A stretch of 20,630 bases of DNA from JALQXV01 sp051005235. GTDB lineage: Bacteria; Patescibacteriota; Saccharimonadia; Saccharimonadales; 2-12-FULL-41-12. The notes below the pieces were generated by a model, which made no database searches, had not been told where the DNA came from, and saw only the letters and a program-made list of their open reading frames with translations. The stretch is from NCBI GenBank assembly GCA_051005235.1, contig JBPCJO010000085.1:1-20630 (forward strand). The letters are read 5' to 3'. Shown here piece by piece: positions 13,025 to 19,258 of the stretch. Position 1 is the first letter of the stretch; each line of letters starts with the position of its first letter. Position numbers and translations under genes: made by a program.

Positions 13025-13714
13025 TTATAGGAGTTTGGCGCTCGCCACAATCGCAGCCGTCTCTGCCCGCAGCGTAAAGTCATTAATGTGTAAATGGGCG
13101 AGTTTCTCTGATTGAAACAATTGTTTTTCGGCATCACTCCAGCCGCCTTCTGGCCCAATAAAAATACCGTAACGTTCATGCTTTTGTAATTTTGTTGGCG
13201 CCTCAGACCCCTGTTCACAAATAAAAAATTTTACTTTATCTTTATATTCGCGCAGAGCAGTCTGTACATGCATTGGCTCCCGGACGGCCGGAATATTGGA
13301 ACGCCCGCATTGTTCACTGGCCTCCTGTACGATCTTTCGTGCCCGGTCAATGTTAAAATTATCCCTAATCGACCGCTCCGTTAGCAACGGCACAAAGTTA
13401 GAAACCCCCAACTCCGTACATTTTTGCAAAATAAAGTCATTGTTATCTTTTTTGAGCAAACTCCAAAATAAGTACACATGCCTCACCGGTAATCGCCGTT
13501 CTAGCTCGGTGACCATCGTGAGGTGAGCTTCGGTTTTTTTTAGTTCAAGAATCCGATACAGCCGGTCAGTTTGCTCCCCGTCAAACAAGATAACCTCTTG
13601 CCCCTCGCGAAAGCGCAGCACCTTGCTCCACTGCCACAACAGCGCCTCATCGTGCACCCAAAAATCTTTCTTAAGCTGGACTGCTTGGCCCGTATAAAAT
13701 CTGTGAACACGCAT
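13025..13714 (-). CDS. rsmE: 16S rRNA (uracil-1498-N3)-methyltransferase RsmE
   Basis: SPOUT-class methyltransferase that makes m3U1498 in 16S rRNA. In 229 aa: an N-terminal PUA-like barrel (MRVHRF, then QWSKVLRFREGQEVILFDG), then the knotted catalytic domain with the family motifs LLKKDNNDFILQKCTELGV (86-104), EQCGRSNIP, GPEGGWSDAE (187-196) and LRAETAAI (215-222), which form the SAM-binding knot. It is a little shorter than the usual 240-250 aa but ends normally. A perfect TATAAT ends 8 nt before the ATG, so a leaderless mRNA is likely. Confidence 0.94.
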   Translation of the reverse strand: MRVHRFYTGQAVQLKKDFWVHDEALLWQWSKVLRFREGQEVILFDGEQTDRLYRILELKKTEAHLTMVTELERRLPVRHVYLFWSLLKKDNNDFILQKCTELGVSNFVPLLTERSIRDNFNIDRARKIVQEASEQCGRSNIPAVREPMHVQTALREYKDKVKFFICEQGSEAPTKLQKHERYGIFIGPEGGWSDAEKQLFQSEKLAHLHINDFTLRAETAAIVASAKLL

Positions 13715-13722
13715 ATGGTTTG

Positions 13723-13728
13723 ATTATA
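13723..13728 (-). promoter_or_regulatory. -10 box (TATAAT) for rsmE, leaderless
   Basis: A perfect TATAAT with 8 nt to the rsmE ATG and no ribosome site. No consensus -35 is visible at 16-18 nt. Confidence 0.55.
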
Positions 13729-13796
13729 GCCCATTTAGTGCCGGCAGCCGCACCGACCGATAGCCAGACTTTGTGCAGTGCTCTTTTGTCTCTTTT

Positions 13797-13870
13797 TGAA
13801 AGTATGCATTCAGTATGCCTTACGTTCACACTTTGATTAGTTGAAAGTATGAACTCAGTGCATACTTTCA
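13797..13870. repeat. Two direct and one inverted copy of TGAAAGTATG
   Basis: TGAAAGTATG occurs at 13797-13806 and 13842-13851, each followed after three bases by TCAGT, and its complement lies at 13861-13870. The inverted copy can pair with the near one (10 bp, 9-nt loop) or the far one (12 bp, 13797-13808 with 13859-13870, 50-nt loop), so the two folds exclude each other. It sits between the divergent rsmE and tRNA-Ser genes. It may be a set of operator half-sites or an RNA switch; I cannot tell which. Confidence 0.55.
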
Positions 13871-13985
13871 GAAATAGGCGTATTACATACGTTCGGTGCT
13901 TCTTTAGGTCTTTTCAAACCTACCTATTTAATACGTACACAATACACCCTGTCCTATTACTGATACTTTGCTAATATAACAACGT

Positions 13986-14075
13986 GGAGAGATGCAAGAG
14001 TGGTTGAATTGGCTTGTCTCGAAAACAAGTGTGCCAGCAATGGTACCCAGGGTTCGAATCCCTGTCTCTCCGCCA
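13986..14075 (+). tRNA. tRNA-Ser(CGA)
   Basis: Decodes UCG. Acceptor stem GGAGAGA (13986-13992) pairs with TCTCTCC (14065-14071), followed by discriminator G and an encoded CCA (14073-14075). The anticodon stem CTTGT/ACAAG (14013-14017, 14025-14029) holds the loop CTCGAAA with anticodon CGA at 14020-14022. The long variable arm (about 14030-14048) marks a class II tRNA, and the T-arm is CAGGG-TTCGAAT-CCCTG. The layout closely resembles E. coli tRNA-Ser(CGA). A TATAAC (13975-13980) ends 5 nt before the mature 5' end, so the primary transcript may have almost no 5' leader. Confidence 0.97.
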
Positions 14076-14240
14076 ATATAAAAGACCGGCGTCAGTCGGT
14101 CTTTTATATTGGCCAGAGGGATACGAACCCTCGGGTTCGGCGGACGAGGAGCGGAGATATAACTATATTTATATAGTTATATTGAGCACCGCAGGAAGGA
14201 GTGCGGCGCTAGCCGCGCGATATCCCTGTCTCTCCGCCAA
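14058..14240. repeat. 19-bp direct repeat of the tRNA-Ser 3' end, att-like, with structured spacer
   Basis: The 19 bases from the T-stem 3' strand through CCA and one A (14058-14076) recur exactly at 14222-14240. This is the segment that tRNA-targeted integrases use as the att core. The 145 bp between hold the hairpin just described, an inverted T-arm-like motif (GAGGG-ATACGAA-CCCTC, 14116-14132), CGAACCC/GGGTTCG (14124-14139) and an AT hairpin (14157-14168 with 14171-14182). GCGGAGA (14151-14157) can pair with TCTCCGC (14231-14237), but the second copy has no T-arm or usable anticodon arm, so it is not a second tRNA gene. No integrase is visible. Confidence 0.6.
14072..14113 (+). terminator. 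17-bp hairpin after tRNA-Ser that includes the tRNA GCCA tail
   Basis: Arms 14072-14088 and 14097-14113 are perfectly complementary (GCCAATATAAAAGACCG and its complement) around an 8-nt loop. The descending arm carries CTTTTATATT on the plus strand and, by symmetry, AAAAG/CTTTT on the minus strand, so it could end transcription both ways: tRNA-Ser from the left and the protease gene from the right. The tRNA's discriminator and CCA are locked into the stem of the precursor. Confidence 0.7.
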
Positions 14241-14242
14241 AT

Positions 14243-15430
14243 TTATTTCATACTGCCGGAGTCGTCGCCACCTTTGCCTGGGAACTGCACCTCCGGAGGA
14301 CTGACAAGCAAGCCATCGACTAAGTCGCGAGATGTGCCTGGCAGAGCAACGCTGTAGGTACAGATCGTCGAAAAAGAACTCAAGTCTACGTTGAGACGCT
14401 GTTGATAGATCGCCCGCCACCGTTCGTTATTGCTAATTTCATTGGTTACGTCCCCGCGTTGTTCAGAAAAGTCTGTTTTATTATCTATATCCGGCGGATC
14501 CCAAATGCTATTAAGGCGTTTTGACAATGGGCCCGACACATAGGTAGCGTTGCCAGCTGTCGCGCTATATGACGAGCCGCTGGCACCGTAGTTACACGTG
14601 TCCTGATCAATCCGCTTTGGCTTAATACCAACTACGTCAGCATACTCAGTGCCGCCATTCTTGTGCTGAAAACGAAGTCGGCCGACGTATCTGCCAATCC
14701 CAGCAAGTTGTCGGTCGCCGTTAGCTACTGGAACTCCAAAAAGAGCGACCTTTTGCCCGGGTGCCGGGCGCGCGACAGCCTTTTTTTGCTCTAGGGCGAG
14801 CGGCTGCGCGGTTATTTGGTCAAAACTTCGAAAGTTAGCAGTGTTAGCGCTAACCTCAGTCGGATGTACGCTTAATAAAGCTCTGTCCTGCGTACGATTA
14901 CTTATGGAGATACCGTCAATAATAGCCAGAGGCTGACGTAAGCCTTTAGGTAACCTAGGATCAAATACAGCGAAATCATAGAAATCTGCCGTTCGGCTTA
15001 TAATATTAAAAGCCTTTGGCTGATCCGACGGCCCATCTAACAATCCTTCCGTGTCGGCGCCGGTAAATTCTTTAAAACAATGTGCTGCTGTCGATACATA
15101 GTTATCCGCTCCAGTTGTGACCTTCACACCGGTACAATGTTGCTCCCAGCGATCACTTCCCTTGTAGCGCTTGGCTATTTTTAGGGTCGAATCGGTCAGG
15201 CTTTGACGGGCTTCTGGGTTTAACGGACGCTCGTAACCTCGCAATGAGCTAGGCTTTTTTGGGAGTTCATAGCCCTGAGTTTCTGGTGTGTTACTGTTTT
15301 GTTCGTGATTCGCCGCGGCGGTTGCTATGGCCGGGCTTGCGCCGACTAAGGCCAGGGCGGTTCCCATGGCACCGAGGGCATGGCGCACTATAGTGCTAGA
15401 AGGCTGTCGATGCTGATTTAATTGTTCCAT
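14243..15430 (-). CDS. Secreted trypsin-like serine protease
   Basis: Predicted exported chymotrypsin-fold (S1) protease, 395 aa. The signal peptide spans about residues 1-40 (basic start, then ALGAMGTALALVGASPAIATA). Catalytic triad candidates are His117 (STAAHCF), Asp152 (DFYDFAVFD) and Ser284 (CNYGASGSSYS). The oxyanion motif reads GASGS rather than GDSGG, as in some bacterial S1 proteins. Cys99 and Cys118 match the disulphide that brackets the active-site His, and Cys279 precedes the Ser. A Pro/Asn/Glu-rich linker (41-75) separates signal and protease domain, which may be a propeptide. The stop lies 3 nt from the att-like repeat. It has its own promoter. Substrate unknown; digestion of host-cell surface proteins would suit an epibiont but is inference. 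Confidence 0.82.
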   Translation of the reverse strand: MEQLNQHRQPSSTIVRHALGAMGTALALVGASPAIATAAANHEQNSNTPETQGYELPKKPSSLRGYERPLNPEARQSLTDSTLKIAKRYKGSDRWEQHCTGVKVTTGADNYVSTAAHCFKEFTGADTEGLLDGPSDQPKAFNIISRTADFYDFAVFDPRLPKGLRQPLAIIDGISISNRTQDRALLSVHPTEVSANTANFRSFDQITAQPLALEQKKAVARPAPGQKVALFGVPVANGDRQLAGIGRYVGRLRFQHKNGGTEYADVVGIKPKRIDQDTCNYGASGSSYSATAGNATYVSGPLSKRLNSIWDPPDIDNKTDFSEQRGDVTNEISNNERWRAIYQQRLNVDLSSFSTICTYSVALPGTSRDLVDGLLVSPPEVQFPGKGGDDSGSMK

Positions 15431-15471
15431 ATGTTTATAGGTTTATTTTTATTTTGATTAATAATGAGTAG

Positions 15472-15500
15472 ATTATAGCATAGCTATGTAATTAAATCAA
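15472..15500 (-). promoter_or_regulatory. Promoter for the trypsin-like protease gene
   Basis: TTGATT (15495-15500), a 17-nt spacer and an extended -10 TGC-TATAAT (hexamer 15472-15477). The leader is about 35 nt, A/T-rich, with no ribosome site before ATG 15430. The -35 overlaps the end of the upstream methyltransferase gene. Confidence 0.7.
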
Positions 15501-16801
15501 GTAGATTTTATAGTGAGCACGGCCAGCGCCTCAATGTGCGGCGTCCGCGGGAAGAAGTTGTAGCCATTGAGCGACTTGATCGTGTAGCTGGTTTGCAGCA
15601 ACTGCAGGTCGCGCGCAAAGGTAGCCGGATTGCAACTAAGGTAGATGATCTTTGGTGGTTTAACTTCTGTAATATGGTTGATCAGCTTGTGATGGAGGCC
15701 GGCCCGTGGTGGGTCGACGATGAGGGTGTGTTTGTCGTCGATGTGGTCGAGGGCGCGTTCGCTGCTGGCATGGACTACCGTCGCGGTCCACGGGGTGCCG
15801 GTGTTCTTTTTGGCCCAGACGACGTTGGCGGCTTCGCTTTCGACGAGTATGTCGGTTTGCGGTAGCGACAAGCCAATCGAACCGACGCCGCTATACATGT
15901 CGATTACAGGGGTGTCGCCGGCTGCTGCCTGTATCTCTTTTAGGGCGGTTCTAAAAATTCCTAAATTACCCTGGAAGAATGAAAATACGTCATATCGGAT
16001 AGCTGCTTCAAGTAACATGTCGCTGAGCGAAATATCGCCAAATTTGTATAAGTCTTGGGTGCGGACGCTGGCCGGGCTTTTTGGGTCAGAATAAACTACC
16101 ACAATGCCACGGCACAGGCCTTCGAGCTCTTTTACGACTTGGAACTTCTGGTCGCGCGTAAACAAGGCGGCGACGCACTCGCCTGCTTCGTTGCAGCGGA
16201 CAATAAGGCTTTTTAAGTCACCGGCGCGGACGTTGGCGGCCCGCAGTACGTCGCGGATCGCTTGTGCCGTGGCGTCGACTTCTGGGCGGGCAATGCTGCT
16301 GCCGGTGACCTGCCGTTTACCATGTGTTCCCCTGTTAAATAATGCTAAATGCAGGCCGTCGTCATCACCGTAAAGTGAATATTCCATTTTATTACGGTAG
16401 TGCCACGGGTCTTTTGGCGCGGTAAATCCCGGTTCGGCGGCATAAGTTACGCCGGCGCGGGCTATGGTTTCGGCTAAAATCTCTTGCTTATAGCGGTTCT
16501 CTGCGGCATACGTCATCATTTGCCAGGGGCTAGTGCTTAAGTATAGTTCGTCGCGCGGCACTTCCCTTTCGGTCGATGGTTTTAGAATTTCTTCAGCGAT
16601 ACCCTCTACATATGAACTTTTGGCTTTACGAGTGGTAAACCGGACGTGTTCACCGGGCAGAACGTTCCAGACGAGCGCTTTCTTACCGTCAGTTTTGCCA
16701 TCCGCTGTGCCGTCAGTCAGCGTGCCAACACCTTGGCCGCCGTGAATCAGTTTATCAATAGTAACTTCGTAGGTTTGCGGCTTAAAACGGGATCGGGACA
16801 T
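15497..16801 (-). CDS. TrmA/RlmD-family RNA (uracil-5-)-methyltransferase
   Basis: SAM-dependent enzyme that makes 5-methyluridine in 23S rRNA or tRNA, 434 aa. Visible: an N-terminal TRAM RNA-binding domain (about 10-72) with a Thr/Asp/Gly/Lys-rich insertion of roughly 13 residues (TDGTADGKTDGKK), a SAM-binding motif DMYSGVGSIG (301-310), DPPRAGL (364-369), the catalytic nucleophile Cys390 in YLSCNPATFARDL, and the general base Glu424 (TPHIEALAVL). The iron-sulphur cysteines of E. coli RlmD (a CGGC-type motif) are absent; the matching region reads STSPWQMMTYAAE. Target uridine not predictable from sequence. It starts 2 nt after the heliorhodopsin-like gene and ends in TGA. Confidence 0.9.
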   Translation of the reverse strand: MSRSRFKPQTYEVTIDKLIHGGQGVGTLTDGTADGKTDGKKALVWNVLPGEHVRFTTRKAKSSYVEGIAEEILKPSTEREVPRDELYLSTSPWQMMTYAAENRYKQEILAETIARAGVTYAAEPGFTAPKDPWHYRNKMEYSLYGDDDGLHLALFNRGTHGKRQVTGSSIARPEVDATAQAIRDVLRAANVRAGDLKSLIVRCNEAGECVAALFTRDQKFQVVKELEGLCRGIVVVYSDPKSPASVRTQDLYKFGDISLSDMLLEAAIRYDVFSFFQGNLGIFRTALKEIQAAAGDTPVIDMYSGVGSIGLSLPQTDILVESEAANVVWAKKNTGTPWTATVVHASSERALDHIDDKHTLIVDPPRAGLHHKLINHITEVKPPKIIYLSCNPATFARDLQLLQTSYTIKSLNGYNFFPRTPHIEALAVLTIKST

Positions 16802-16803
16802 TT

Positions 16804-17703
16804 TTACTTGAGCGCAAGTAAGACGATTACTACGACCGCGAACTTCGTAAACATATCAATCCGCAGATACTTTTCTTCAACTGACAGATAATCTTTTCGA
16901 GTGCCCGACTTAAGATGCGCATACTGGTTGAGGGCAAAACCGGTGAAACCGAGTAGTAAAACTGCGACAACCGCGTAAACATGCCAGCCAAAGCGTTCCA
17001 TGCCATACACACTGGTACCGATTAAGCTGCCAAATAGTGGCAACCACGCCAACACGCCGGTAAGTAAACTCAAGCTGTAGGCCAACCATTTTGGGCGCGC
17101 CAGGCTAACGTTTTCGCGCTCGGCCATGAAGCTGAGCATGGTGGTCATAAAGATCAGGAACCCAGATAGTTTAAGCGTGGTCGCATCGGTTACGCCAGCC
17201 AGTAAGTTCGCGAATGTAATGAGTAAGCCGGCGGTAATACCAAGTGCTACCCAGCGCATGCCTGAGGTGCGGTTTACCAGTGTGCTTTCGTAACGGGCGC
17301 GCAGTTTGCTAGCCAGTAGCAGCGAGAATAAACCGCTCAAAATTAAGGCAGCCGCCAATACGTACTCCGGCTTAATGTTATAGAGTACCTCGCTGGCGGG
17401 GCCAAGCACGACGTTATTATTACTTGCGAACTGATCACGAGCTTGCAAGCCTAACGTTACGGCTACAGCCGCGGTTGATGCAAAGCCGATAATTAACCCG
17501 GCAAATACGAAGTTAGCAAACGCTGAGCTAACGTGCAGACTGCGGATTCGGTCTAAGGGCGTAAGTGGGTCTCTAGTTTTACTCTTACTGGTTACGGTTG
17601 TTTTTGTGATTATCTTAGTATTATTAACATTTGTTTTTTTTGTCGCCTTTGCGGGCTTTTTGGTAGTTGTTCGTGTCGATTTCGACTTAGTAGTTGTTGC
17701 CAT
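16804..17703 (-). CDS. Heliorhodopsin-like seven-helix membrane protein
   Basis: Member or close relative of the heliorhodopsins (inverted seven-helix retinal proteins). From ATG 17703 (299 aa): a Thr/Lys-rich cytoplasmic N-terminus of about 55 residues, then seven membrane segments at about 58-84, 114-132, 150-170, 176-195, 207-228, 240-261 and 280-298. Compared from memory with heliorhodopsin 48C12: LFHFIVSS aligns with LFSLLLAS, FRWVEYS with MRWVALG, SFALVQYLQYKG with GFALNQYAHLKS, and ERAYIVLSLVAKSA with EEKYLRIDMFTKFA. Lys287 thus falls on the retinal lysine, but the Glu counterion (Glu107) is Ala153, and Asp283 sits four residues before the lysine. It may bind retinal with a rebuilt pocket or have lost it. 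First gene of an operon with the uracil methyltransferase. Confidence 0.72.
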   Translation of the reverse strand: MATTTKSKSTRTTTKKPAKATKKTNVNNTKIITKTTVTSKSKTRDPLTPLDRIRSLHVSSAFANFVFAGLIIGFASTAAVAVTLGLQARDQFASNNNVVLGPASEVLYNIKPEYVLAAALILSGLFSLLLASKLRARYESTLVNRTSGMRWVALGITAGLLITFANLLAGVTDATTLKLSGFLIFMTTMLSFMAERENVSLARPKWLAYSLSLLTGVLAWLPLFGSLIGTSVYGMERFGWHVYAVVAVLLLGFTGFALNQYAHLKSGTRKDYLSVEEKYLRIDMFTKFAVVVIVLLALK

Positions 17704-17710
17704 AGCCCAC

Positions 17711-17719
17711 ACTATACCA
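17711..17719 (-). promoter_or_regulatory. Extended -10 for the heliorhodopsin-like gene, leaderless
   Basis: TGG-TATAGT, with the hexamer at 17711-17716 and 7 nt to ATG 17703. It overlaps a possible in-frame GTG at 17712, which argues against that longer start. Confidence 0.55.
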
Positions 17720-17802
17720 CATCTGGCATACAGCTCCCTAAGAGCCTGACAAAATCAATCAGTTGAAAAGAGGGTGGACAGATACAGATATTAGTAAGAT
17801 AT

Positions 17803-17831
17803 TTGACAAATATACAATTTATTGCTATCAT
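17803..17831 (+). promoter_or_regulatory. Strong vegetative promoter for gene 17876-18352
   Basis: Consensus TTGACA (17803-17808), a 17-nt spacer and an extended -10 TGC-TATCAT (hexamer 17826-17831). The leader is about 37 nt and ends in AAAGGAA (17862-17868), 7 nt before the ATG. This is the best promoter in the window. Confidence 0.8.
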
Positions 17832-17875
17832 ACTGGCATAAACTATTAAAACAAAATTTATAAAGGAATATTATT

Positions 17876-18352
17876 ATGACAAGAAGCATCGAGATATACC
17901 AGCCGCCAACACAAGATTTTAACGTCACCGTCGACCGCGTCGCAGAAGCAGAGTTAAATGGCGGAAGCACCGATTTTAACCTTATAGAGTCTGCGCCCGA
18001 AGCACAACATCCCGCCAGCTACGTTGATTCTACAGTTACCGAACTTGGCACTGAGCTAGCACAAGTTACTGCCGCGGTTGAAAAATTTGGTCGCGACCTA
18101 CCGCCCACCCACCGACAACTGGATGCTGGTTCAAAAAAGGCACCCAACTTTGTAAAACGACGCGTAATGACTGGCGCAGCTCTGGCTGCGACTGCTTTGA
18201 CCATTGCTGGCGGCGGCCTGGCGGCAACCGGTAATTTAGAGAAGGTTGCCGGAGCACTCGTTGAGTCCCCTGCCGACCTCAAAAAAGATGCCGCAACCGA
18301 TGCGAAAATCTTAAAAACGTTGCATGACCGAGGTTTAGTTAAACCTAACTAG
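17876..18352 (+). CDS. Small single-pass membrane protein, unrecognised
   Basis: A 158-residue protein I do not recognise. The N-terminal 90 residues are acidic and soluble, with a short helical stretch (VTELGTELAQVTAAVEKFG). A basic patch KKAPNFVKRR (87-96) precedes a membrane segment at about 97-118 rich in Ala, Gly and Leu, and a charged tail of about 40 residues (SPADLKKDAATDAKILKTLHDRG) follows. By the positive-inside rule, the N-terminus is cytoplasmic and the tail outside. It is the only protein gene on plus, with the strongest promoter here and a clear AAAGGAA site, which suggests high expression. Its TAG shares 8 bp with the stop of the opposite gene. Confidence 0.8.
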   Translation: MTRSIEIYQPPTQDFNVTVDRVAEAELNGGSTDFNLIESAPEAQHPASYVDSTVTELGTELAQVTAAVEKFGRDLPPTHRQLDAGSKKAPNFVKRRVMTGAALAATALTIAGGGLAATGNLEKVAGALVESPADLKKDAATDAKILKTLHDRGLVKPN

Positions 18353-18806
18353 TCTGCGCGATATCTTTCACCGCCAGAGCCGGGACGTACAACATGTGGC
18401 CGGGCTTTACTTTCTCGAAATATGGTAAAACCAACGCCTCGTCGAATGTTAAGCATAGGGCTCGTACCGAATCGAACTTTTGGGATACTCTACCGACCTT
18501 AATAATGGCAAAGGTGCAAAAGTTACCTTCGAGCGTTATGTCACCATTCAGTTTAAAATATCTGGTTTCTAGTTCCCGATCGTCTTCGGACTCATATGGA
18601 GAGATAATCCCCAACCCGGTTGAAGTAAAAAACGTTTCCCCGAGCATCCTCATAGAATCGGCAGCACGGTTTAGCTCGCCGAGAGTAAATTCTTCCAGTT
18701 CTGAGCGTTTGAATTCATCAAAACCCTGATACCGAGATAGTTGCTCGGCGTACGGACCGGCCAGCTCTACTGGATCTCTTGGCCTCAGTAATTCTAGATT
18801 TGGCAT
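18345..18806 (-). CDS. Unrecognised 153-residue protein
   Basis: A soluble protein with no signal or membrane segment that I do not recognise. The N-terminal half is helical and acidic (FDEFKRSELEEFTLGELNRAADSMRMLG). The C-terminal half alternates in a way that suggests beta strands (TRYFKLNGDITLEGNFCTFAI, then ALCLTFDEALVLPYFEKVKPGHMLYVPAL), possibly a small barrel. ATG 18806 is preceded by a promoter and has no ribosome site. The last codons overlap the end of gene 17876-18352 tail to tail. Codon use looks like its neighbours. Confidence 0.72.
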   Translation of the reverse strand: MPNLELLRPRDPVELAGPYAEQLSRYQGFDEFKRSELEEFTLGELNRAADSMRMLGETFFTSTGLGIISPYESEDDRELETRYFKLNGDITLEGNFCTFAIIKVGRVSQKFDSVRALCLTFDEALVLPYFEKVKPGHMLYVPALAVKDIAQTS

Positions 18807-18817
18807 GATTACACAGT

Positions 18818-18845
18818 ATTGTACACCTGTCCCACGTATTTACAA
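18818..18845 (-). promoter_or_regulatory. Promoter for gene 18345-18806
   Basis: TTGTAA (18840-18845), a 16-nt spacer and TACAAT (18818-18823), ending 11 nt before ATG 18806. The predicted leader is about 4-5 nt, so close to leaderless. Confidence 0.5.
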
Positions 18846-18859
18846 CCGCCATAGCAATA

Positions 18860-19147
18860 TTAAGTCGGAGGGTCTTCTTTTAAGCTTTTACGAATGCTGA
18901 CCATCATTTTGTTACGTTTATACTGTTCAAAATCTTTTTCTTGGATATCCAATTTTGAAGCTTTATAGGACTGGGGTGCCAAATAGAATCGTAGCTGGTC
19001 ATTTATGACGGTTCGATAGATTACACGCGTAAAATCTTGAATCGAGTTAAAGCCCTGCTGGCGGGCATACTCATCTACCTGATCACGCAGTTCTTTGGAG
19101 ATTGGTACCTGTACTTTTACGTATATACCATTTTGTGGTGCGTTCAT
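18860..19147 (-). CDS. Ribbon-helix-helix DNA-binding protein, orphan
   Basis: A small protein of 95 aa from ATG 19147. Residues 7-50 fit a ribbon-helix-helix fold: strand GIYVKVQVPIS, helix KELRDQVDEYARQQG, turn FNS, helix IQDFTRVIYRTVIND. The rest is a charged helix with many Lys and Glu. Such proteins act as dimers that bind operators, often as antitoxins or plasmid/phage repressors. No toxin-like gene is adjacent (neighbours are a Nudix hydrolase and an unrecognised 153-residue protein), so a plain regulator is as likely. The frame is open upstream to 19213 (MKLVGSKYIPIQ...), but the internal ATG fits the fold and has GAGG 12 nt upstream, or alternatively a TATAAA box 6 nt upstream. Confidence 0.75.
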   Translation of the reverse strand: MNAPQNGIYVKVQVPISKELRDQVDEYARQQGFNSIQDFTRVIYRTVINDQLRFYLAPQSYKASKLDIQEKDFEQYKRNKMMVSIRKSLKEDPPT

Positions 19148-19258
19148 GACATATTTATACCTCGTTTTAGTATAGTATTGAATTGGTATGTACTTAGAAC
19201 CTACCAACTTCATTATTTATATATGGCAGAAATGAAGAAAAGATTAAATCGGCGCGGA

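Noticed and set aside
14151..14240. Possible second tRNA gene: a 7-bp acceptor-like stem GCGGAGA/TCTCCGC spanning about 90 nt.
   Set aside because: It lacks a T-arm, an anticodon arm with a 7-nt loop and a correctly placed CCA; only the 3' 19 nt match tRNA-Ser.
14014..14304. Open frame on plus across tRNA-Ser and the following hairpins.
   Set aside because: It translates tRNA and repeat sequence, a common source of false proteins.
9993..17750. CTAAGAGCCTGAC occurs at 9993-10005 and 17738-17750.
   Set aside because: A shared 13-mer is expected a few times by chance in 20 kb, and the hairpin partner arm exists only at the first site.
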